Positions 39,935 to 45,941 of a stretch of 45,941 nucleotides of DNA are shown here, one piece after another. The DNA comes from Gammaproteobacteria bacterium. GTDB taxonomy: Bacteria; Pseudomonadota; Gammaproteobacteria; Acidiferrobacterales; UBA6901. The stretch is from positions 1-45,941 of the forward strand of contig JACREH010000117.1 of the NCBI GenBank assembly GCA_016218345.1, read 5' to 3'. The notes under the pieces were generated by a model. It was not told the DNA's origin. It saw nothing but the letters and a program-made list of their open reading frames with translations, and made no database searches. How positions within the stretch are numbered: position 1 is the first letter of the stretch; each line of letters opens with the position of its first letter. The translations under genes and the position numbers were made by a program.

Positions 39935-41191
39935 TCAGGCCGTGCCGTACTTGGTCTCGATCTGGATGCCGACCTTTTTTAAAAACGGTGTGGGCAGCAC
40001 CCCGCCGGCGCAGACGATCACGGCGTCGTTGGCCAGTTCCAGTTCGCGCTCGTTGTGCCGCAACCGCACCTTGTCGGGCGTGATCGCCTTTACCTGCGAC
40101 TTCAATAACAGCTGCAGGCGGCCGCCGGCCGCGGCCTGATCGACGCGCTGGCGGTTTTTTTCCTTCACGCGGCTGAACGCCTCGCTGCGGTAGGAGAGCG
40201 TCACGCGCGTGCCCGGTTGCTCGGCGATGCTGACGGCCGCCTCGAGCGCGGCGTCGCCGCCGCCCACGACCAGCACGTTTCGGTCGCGGTATTGCTCGGC
40301 GTCGATCAGGCTGTACACCACCTTGGGCAGGTCCTCGCCCGGCACGTCGAGCTTGCGCGGCGTGCCGCGCCGGCCGATGGCGAGCAGCACCGCGCGCGTG
40401 CTGTAGGTGGCGCGCGTGGTCTTGACGGTGAAGCCCTGGGTGTTGGGCAGGATGTCCTCCATGCGCTCCTGGTAATTTATCTTGATGCCGGTCTGGCGCT
40501 CGATGCCCTTCCAGAAGTCGAGCAGCGCCTCCTTGCTGGTCTCGCGCATCTTGACCTTGCCGACCAGCGGCAGCGTCACCGGCTGGGTCATGACGATCTT
40601 GCCGCGCGGATATTTGAACACCGAGCCGCCGAGCGATTCCTGCTCGATGGTGACGGCGCGCAACTTGTGTTGCAGCGCGGCCAGCGACGCCGCCAGGCCG
40701 GCCGGGCCGGCGCCGACGATCACCACGTCCAACAGTTTGCCGTCGCCCTTGAGGCGGCGTACCGCGTCCATCGCCTGGCGGCCCTGCTCGACGGCGTTGC
40801 GAATCAGGCCCATGCCGCCGAGTTCGCCGGCGATGAACAGCCCCGGCACGTTGGTCTCGAACTCGGGAGTGAGCAGCGGAATGTCGACGCCGCGCGTGGC
40901 GCTGCCGAACACCAGCGTGATGGCGTCGTGCGGACAGGCGGCGCGGCAGGCGCCGTGGCCGATGCAATGCGTGGGGTTGATGAGTTGGCCCTTGCCGCGG
41001 ATCACACCGAGCACGTCGCCCTCCGGGCAGGCACGCACACAGGCGTTCGAGCCGAGGCAGCGGGCCGGATCGATGAGCGGATGCAACGACGCCGGCTCGG
41101 TGAGGCCGGCCTCGGTGGCGACCTTGAGCTGGGCGAGATTGACCCGATCGCGCCGCCGCTGGCGGTAGAGATAAAAACCGACCGCCAGCAC
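39935..41191 (-). CDS. FAD-dependent NAD(P)-binding oxidoreductase with N-terminal double ferredoxin-like motif and N-terminal hydrophobic segment
   Basis: CLGSNACVRACP and CIGHGACRAACP; VVIVGAGPAGLAASLAAL and VLVVGGGDAALEAAVSIAEQ dinucleotide folds; GTG start, hydrophobic codons continue upstream so the start is uncertain. Confidence 0.85.
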   Translation of the reverse strand: MLAVGFYLYRQRRRDRVNLAQLKVATEAGLTEPASLHPLIDPARCLGSNACVRACPEGDVLGVIRGKGQLINPTHCIGHGACRAACPHDAITLVFGSATRGVDIPLLTPEFETNVPGLFIAGELGGMGLIRNAVEQGRQAMDAVRRLKGDGKLLDVVIVGAGPAGLAASLAALQHKLRAVTIEQESLGGSVFKYPRGKIVMTQPVTLPLVGKVKMRETSKEALLDFWKGIERQTGIKINYQERMEDILPNTQGFTVKTTRATYSTRAVLLAIGRRGTPRKLDVPGEDLPKVVYSLIDAEQYRDRNVLVVGGGDAALEAAVSIAEQPGTRVTLSYRSEAFSRVKEKNRQRVDQAAAGGRLQLLLKSQVKAITPDKVRLRHNERELELANDAVIVCAGGVLPTPFLKKVGIQIETKYGTA

Positions 41192-41434
41192 CAGCGGGAT
41201 CAGATAGACGGTGTAGGCCGAGGTAGTCAGAAGCGCGCTCCGAGAAGCAACTGCCGGTCATGTTTGAAAGGGTGATTGGTCCAACGATATACCATCCCGG
41301 GGCCGCCTGCCGTACCGTGAAATCTCGGCAAGAAAAATTCTCTCACAGTTTGTCGGTCCATGCGCCCCGGCCGTCAGCCACGGCTTGTCTTGGGGGGCTG
41401 CCACAGACGACACTTTCGCTTGTTAATCAAAATA

Positions 41435-41453
41435 GTAACCACCCCCTGGTTAC
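41435..41453. promoter_or_regulatory. Inverted repeat GTAACCA-CCCCC-TGGTTAC in the divergent intergenic region
   Basis: 7-bp perfect arms 27 bp upstream of the GTG of the TPR gene. Confidence 0.55.
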
Positions 41454-41479
41454 CTTCAATATATATAAGGATGCGTTGA

Positions 41480-42124
41480 GTGTTTGTCGAAAAACGTCTT
41501 CGCCGTGCCTGGCTGTGGGCATCGTTAGCGATTGGATTGGTTGCCGTCGCCGGGGTTTGGCTGGCGCGTAAACCGGCCGACGGGCTCGGTGAGTTGTCGG
41601 CCGGCGTGATGGCCGGCCTCAAGGGCCAGGCGCCGATGCCGATGGACTCCGGCCATCCGCCGCCGACCGGCGCGCCGCAACTGCCGAGCCTGAACGATCT
41701 CTTGCCCGGACTCGAGGCCAAGGTCGCGGCCAACCCGCGCGATGTCGATTCCCGGTTGTTGCTCGCCCAGACCTACGCCGAGGTCGGGCAGCGCGACAAG
41801 GCGTTGAAAAATTTGAAACAGTTGCGCGCCGAACAACCGGGCAATGGCCACGTGGCGTTCGTGTCGGCCACGGTCTTGATGGCCGGCGGCGACCCCGGCG
41901 AGTTGCGCCAGGCCTTCGATCTCCTGGAACAAAGCCGCAAGCAGCCGGCGCTTAGCAGCATGGCGCGCTTGCAGCAAGGCGAGATTCGCCTGCGCCAGGG
42001 CGACGCCGCCGGTGCCCGCACGCTCTGGCAGAACGAGCTGCGCCAACTGGCGCCGGACGATCGACACCGTGGTCTGTTCGAGGCCGAGCTCGCCAAGCTG
42101 AACGTGCCCACGCCGAAAAATTGA
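41480..42124 (+). CDS. Membrane-anchored TPR protein, CcmI/CcmH C-terminal-like (GTG start)
   Basis: N-terminal TM; ANPRDVDSRLLLAQTYAEVGQRDKALKNLKQL and QGDAAGARTLWQNELRQLAP TPR-like. Confidence 0.7.
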   Translation: MFVEKRLRRAWLWASLAIGLVAVAGVWLARKPADGLGELSAGVMAGLKGQAPMPMDSGHPPPTGAPQLPSLNDLLPGLEAKVAANPRDVDSRLLLAQTYAEVGQRDKALKNLKQLRAEQPGNGHVAFVSATVLMAGGDPGELRQAFDLLEQSRKQPALSSMARLQQGEIRLRQGDAAGARTLWQNELRQLAPDDRHRGLFEAELAKLNVPTPKN

Positions 42125-42140
42125 AAGGATGTAATCGCCC

Positions 42141-43022
42141 ATGTCCGCCGTCAACCCCACCCAGGCCGCACGCATCCATCCGGTCGGCCACGCGCCGGTC
42201 AAAAGCGACAACCGCGCCTCGCCGTATTTCTTGATCGCCCTGGCGGTGCTGGTCGCCTGGCAGATCGCGACCGGCCTCGACTATCAGGCCGGCAGCGGCA
42301 TCGGTTATGCCTTCGGGCTGGTGGGCGGCTCCTTGATGCTGGTGCTGTTGCTCTATCCGCTCGCCAAGCGCTTCGCCTGGATGCGTGCCCTGCTGGCGCT
42401 GAAGCACTGGTTTCGCGGCCATATGTTGCTGGGGGTGGTCGGCCCGGTGTTGATCCTGCTGCACTCACGGCTGTCGTTCGGCTCGATCAACGGCGAGGTG
42501 GCGTTCTGGGCGATGGCCGTGGTGTTCGCGAGCGGCGTGTTCGGACGTTTCATCTACACCAAGATCCACCACGGTCTGTACGGGCGGCACCTGAGCCTGA
42601 ACGAGGTCAAGACCCGGCTCGGCATCAACGAACAAAACGTGCGCTCGAAATTTCATTTTCATCCGCCGCTCGAACACTATCTGGTGGCGCTCGAGCAATC
42701 GCTGCTCGCTTCCTCGGCCGGCGGTCTGGGATTGATCGTTATCGGCCCGCGCGCCCGCTGGGCGTATTTCCGGGCCAGCCGCGAACTCAAGACGGTGCTG
42801 GCCGCGCAGGCCGGCGCGCGCGGCTGGGACCGCGCCAAGCAACGGCGCTCGTACCGCTACGGTAAAAAGATCATCGCGGCCTATCTCGGGGCGATCAAGG
42901 ACGCGGCCTTGTTCAAGGCCTATGAGCGGATCTTCTCGGCCTGGCACCTGCTGCATATCCCGCTCATGGTGCTGCTGGTCGTTACCGGAGTGATCCATGT
43001 CATCGCCGTGCACATGTATTGA
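42141..43022 (+). CDS. Polytopic membrane protein with paired histidines, possible cytochrome b-type protein
   Basis: WFRGHMLLGVVGPVLILLHSRL and WHLLHIPLMVLLVVTGVIHVIAVHMY place His pairs in TM helices; overlaps the multiheme cytochrome gene. Confidence 0.6.
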   Translation: MSAVNPTQAARIHPVGHAPVKSDNRASPYFLIALAVLVAWQIATGLDYQAGSGIGYAFGLVGGSLMLVLLLYPLAKRFAWMRALLALKHWFRGHMLLGVVGPVLILLHSRLSFGSINGEVAFWAMAVVFASGVFGRFIYTKIHHGLYGRHLSLNEVKTRLGINEQNVRSKFHFHPPLEHYLVALEQSLLASSAGGLGLIVIGPRARWAYFRASRELKTVLAAQAGARGWDRAKQRRSYRYGKKIIAAYLGAIKDAALFKAYERIFSAWHLLHIPLMVLLVVTGVIHVIAVHMY

Positions 43023-44626
43023 ACGCGGACCGGGGCGTGACGCGGCGCATCGCAACCTCGTTGCTGCTGGCGGCGGTCGCGACCCTCACCATGGCGGCGC
43101 GCGCCGACCTGGGACCGCTCGACGCCCTGGTGCTGCCGGGCAAGGTGATCAAGGGACATGCCGCGCTTGAAAACGACTGTAAAAATTGTCACACGCCGTT
43201 CAAGAAATCCGCGCAACGCGATTTGTGCCTCGCCTGCCACGACCATCGTGCGGTCGCCCAGGACATCGCGGCCGGGCGCGGCTATCACGGCCGCCTCAAG
43301 GACAATACCTGCAGTGTTTGCCACACCGACCACAAGGGACGCGACGTGGATATCGTGAAGTTGGACGAGGCCCGGTTCGACCACAAGGCGACGGATTTCG
43401 CGCTGCGCGGCGCGCACGCCGCCGCCAAGGTCAAGTGCCGTGATTGTCACTCCCCGGGAGCCAAGTTTCGTGACGCGCCGTCGGACTGCCACGTCTGTCA
43501 TAAAAAAGACGACATCCACAAGGGCGGGCTCGGCAAGACCTGCGTCAACTGTCACGACGACGTGTCCTGGAAGAACGTGCGCTTCGATCACAGCAAGACC
43601 GACTATCCGCTCGATGGCCGCCACATCGATGTCGAGTGCAAGGCCTGTCATGTCGACAATCGCTACAAGGCCACGCCCAAGGATTGTTACTCCTGTCATC
43701 GCGGTGACGACGATAAGAAGGGCCACAAGGGCCGGTTCGGCAAAAAGTGCCAGAGCTGCCACGTCACCGAGGGCTGGACGTTGACGAAATTCGACCACAA
43801 GCGCGACACCAAATACCCGTTGCTAGGCAAGCACGCGCGTGCCAAGTGCAGCGCCTGCCACACCGGCGATCTCTATCAACAAAAGCTCGGGACCGCCTGC
43901 ATCGCCTGCCATGAGCGCGACGACACCCACAAGGGCCGGTTCGGCAAGAAGTGCGAGAGCTGTCACAACGAACGCGACTGGACCGGGATCCGCTTCGACC
44001 ACGACCGCGATACCAAGTACCCGCTGCTCGGCAAGCACCGCCCGCTCAAGTGCGACGCCTGCCATAAGGACGACGCCTATAAGGAAAAGCTCGGCACCGC
44101 CTGTATCGCCTGTCACCTCCAGGACGACGCCCACAAGGGCCAGGAAGGCAAGAAATGCGAGAGTTGCCACAGCGAACACTCCTGGACCAAGGCGGTGTTC
44201 GACCACGGGTTGAGCCGGTTCCCGCTGCTCGGCAAGCATGCCAAGGTCGAATGCAAGGCCTGTCACAAGCAGCCGACCTTCAAGGACGCGAGCACCAAAT
44301 GCCTGGACTGCCACGAGAAGGATGACAGCCACAAGCGTCGCCTCGGCCAGGCCTGCGAACAATGCCACAACGCCCGCGACTGGAAACAGTGGAGCTTCAA
44401 CCACAACGAGCGCAGCCAGTTCCGGCTGGACGGTGCGCACGAGCGCCTAGACTGCCACGCCTGCCATCGCCAGCCGGTCAAACACAAGATCGAGCTGGCC
44501 GGCGGCTGCGTGAGCTGTCACGAGGCCGACGACGTGCATGCCGGCAGTTACGGCGCCTATTGCGAGCGCTGTCATTTCACCTCGTCATTCAAGCAGATTA
44601 AAACCCGGATGCGCACCCTCCAATGA
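43019..44626 (+). CDS. Exported multiheme c-type cytochrome, 21 CXXCH motifs
   Basis: Sec-like signal; 21 CXXCH counted by hand. TTG start overlaps the upstream stop; GTG 43037 is an alternative. Confidence 0.92.
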   Translation: MNADRGVTRRIATSLLLAAVATLTMAARADLGPLDALVLPGKVIKGHAALENDCKNCHTPFKKSAQRDLCLACHDHRAVAQDIAAGRGYHGRLKDNTCSVCHTDHKGRDVDIVKLDEARFDHKATDFALRGAHAAAKVKCRDCHSPGAKFRDAPSDCHVCHKKDDIHKGGLGKTCVNCHDDVSWKNVRFDHSKTDYPLDGRHIDVECKACHVDNRYKATPKDCYSCHRGDDDKKGHKGRFGKKCQSCHVTEGWTLTKFDHKRDTKYPLLGKHARAKCSACHTGDLYQQKLGTACIACHERDDTHKGRFGKKCESCHNERDWTGIRFDHDRDTKYPLLGKHRPLKCDACHKDDAYKEKLGTACIACHLQDDAHKGQEGKKCESCHSEHSWTKAVFDHGLSRFPLLGKHAKVECKACHKQPTFKDASTKCLDCHEKDDSHKRRLGQACEQCHNARDWKQWSFNHNERSQFRLDGAHERLDCHACHRQPVKHKIELAGGCVSCHEADDVHAGSYGAYCERCHFTSSFKQIKTRMRTLQ

Positions 44627-45941
44627 GCGCCGCTGCCGGAAATCTCCGCGGGCACGACGTCTGCCGCCGGGTTCCAGGCGTGCGCCGGCGGGTTGTCGGA
44701 GGGCTGCTGCTGGCGCTATTCCTACTTTTCGGCGCATCGCTGACCGCTGGCGCGGCCGGCGATGCCGGCCAAAAAAGTGCGCGTCAATTCGATCATCACC
44801 AGACCGGTTTTGCGTTGACCGGGACGCATGCCACGGTCAAGTGCGAGAGTTGCCATATCCGCGGTATATTCAAGGGCACGCCGACGTTATGCGCGAGCTG
44901 CCACGTTTCCGGAAGCGGCTTGGCCGCCAGCTTCAAGTCGGCCAGTCATGTCCCGACCAACGCCGCCTGCGACCAATGCCACGACACTCGCCGTTTCGCC
45001 GGTGCGCGCTTCGATCACACCGGCGTGGCCGCGGGCGGTTGCGCCACCTGCCACAACGGCAGCGTTGCTGTCGGCAAGTCGGCCAACCATGTCCCGACCA
45101 TTCGACCCTGCGATACCTGTCACACGACCGTAGCCTGGAGCCCGTCGACGTTCAGCCACGAGAAGGTTGCCCCTGGCGGGGTCGTAAAAGGTAGTTGTAT
45201 CAATTGCCACAACCAGACGATCGCCACCGGCAAGCCCGCCACCCACATCCCAACTACCGCCGCGTGCGACACCTGTCACATCATGACCACCTGGCGGCCG
45301 GTTACGTTTGCGCACGTCGGCATCACGCCTGGCAGTTGCGCGACCTGTCATAACGGCACCACCGCCACCGGCAAGCCTGCCACCCACGTTCCGACGACCG
45401 CCGCGTGCGATATCTGCCATAGCACTGCGGCTTGGAAGCCGGCGACGTTCAATCACACCGGTGTCACGCCTGGCAGCTGCGCCAGCTGCCACAACGGCAC
45501 CACCGCCAAGGGAAAACCCGGTACCCACCTCCCGACCACCGCCGCGTGCGATAGTTGTCATACCACCGGCGCATGGAGGCCGGCGACGTTTAGTCACACC
45601 GGGATTACCACCGGTTGCGCCACTTGCCACAACGGCACCACCGCCAAGGGCAAGCCTGCCACCCATATTCTGACCACGGCGTCGTGCGAAACCTGTCATA
45701 AATCCACGACCACGTTCACGGGCGCCAAGATGGATCACACCGGCATCACCAGCGGTTGCGCCACCTGCCACAACGGCACCACCGCCAAGGGCAAGCCTGC
45801 CACCCATATTCTGACCACGGCGTCGTGCGAAACCTGTCATAAATCCACGACCACGTTCACCGGCGCCAAGATGGACCATACCGGCATCACCAGCGGTTGC
45901 GCCACTTGCCACAACGGCACCACCGCCAAGGGCAAGCCTGC
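44623..45941 (+). CDS. Exported multiheme c-type cytochrome built of diheme repeats, partial at window end
   Basis: ATG overlaps the upstream stop (ATGA); MSAAAGNLRGHDVCRR...LLLALFLLFGASLTAGAAG signal; at least 16 CXXCH. Absent from the ORF track because no stop occurs in the window. Confidence 0.9.
   Translation, partial: MSAAAGNLRGHDVCRRVPGVRRRVVGGLLLALFLLFGASLTAGAAGDAGQKSARQFDHHQTGFALTGTHATVKCESCHIRGIFKGTPTLCASCHVSGSGLAASFKSASHVPTNAACDQCHDTRRFAGARFDHTGVAAGGCATCHNGSVAVGKSANHVPTIRPCDTCHTTVAWSPSTFSHEKVAPGGVVKGSCINCHNQTIATGKPATHIPTTAACDTCHIMTTWRPVTFAHVGITPGSCATCHNGTTATGKPATHVPTTAACDICHSTAAWKPATFNHTGVTPGSCASCHNGTTAKGKPGTHLPTTAACDSCHTTGAWRPATFSHTGITTGCATCHNGTTAKGKPATHILTTASCETCHKSTTTFTGAKMDHTGITSGCATCHNGTTAKGKPATHILTTASCETCHKSTTTFTGAKMDHTGITSGCATCHNGTTAKGKP
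45617..45941 (+). repeat. Near-identical tandem DNA repeat, 141-bp period (47 aa, two CXXCH per unit)
   Basis: GCGCCACxTGCCACAACGGCACCACCGCCAAGGGCAAGCCTGC begins at 45617, 45758 and 45899. Confidence 0.9.

Noticed and set aside
41471-41482. ATGCGTTGAGTG two-codon minigene before the TPR gene
   Set aside because: Too short to judge; likely chance ATG near the ribosome binding site.
44887-45912. 341-aa reverse Gly/Arg-rich repeat protein
   Set aside because: Antisense of the tandem diheme cytochrome repeats; repetition comes from the CXXCH-coding strand.
45300-45941. CRISPR-like array
   Set aside because: Regularly spaced repeats are in-frame coding repeats of 141 bp without unique spacers.

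Overview
Chromosomal window of a GC-rich proteobacterium (gene order looks gammaproteobacterial) centred on a probable replication origin. Left to right: prfC (partial, -), MBL-fold lipoprotein, pip, apaH, apaG, nadA and an NrtR-type Nudix regulator (-), gyrB, dnaN, dnaA (-), rpmH-rnpA-yidD-yidC-mnmE, a five-gene insertion (DUF1800, DUF1501, TgpA-like transglutaminase, DUF58, MoxR), mnmG-rsmG-parA-parB, a Sel1-like protein and an MFS transporter, the complete atpIBEFHAGDC operon, an FKBP-type PPIase, glmU and glmS. The right end holds an electron-transfer cluster: a divergent FAD/Fe-S oxidoreductase, a TPR protein, a His-rich membrane (cytochrome b-like) protein, a 21-CXXCH cytochrome, and a second repeat-built cytochrome with at least 16 CXXCH that runs off the window and is absent from the ORF track. 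Most interesting non-coding signals: tandem palindromes over the nrtR promoter and start codon, a 54-bp repeat unit that forms the NadA C-terminus and recurs upstream of nrtR, two families of intergenic palindromes alternating through the atp operon, a DnaA-box/spacer/DnaA-trio-like arrangement in the dnaA-dnaN gap, and two parS-like sites where recF is usually found. All calls come from reading the sequence and the supplied translations; no database search was run.
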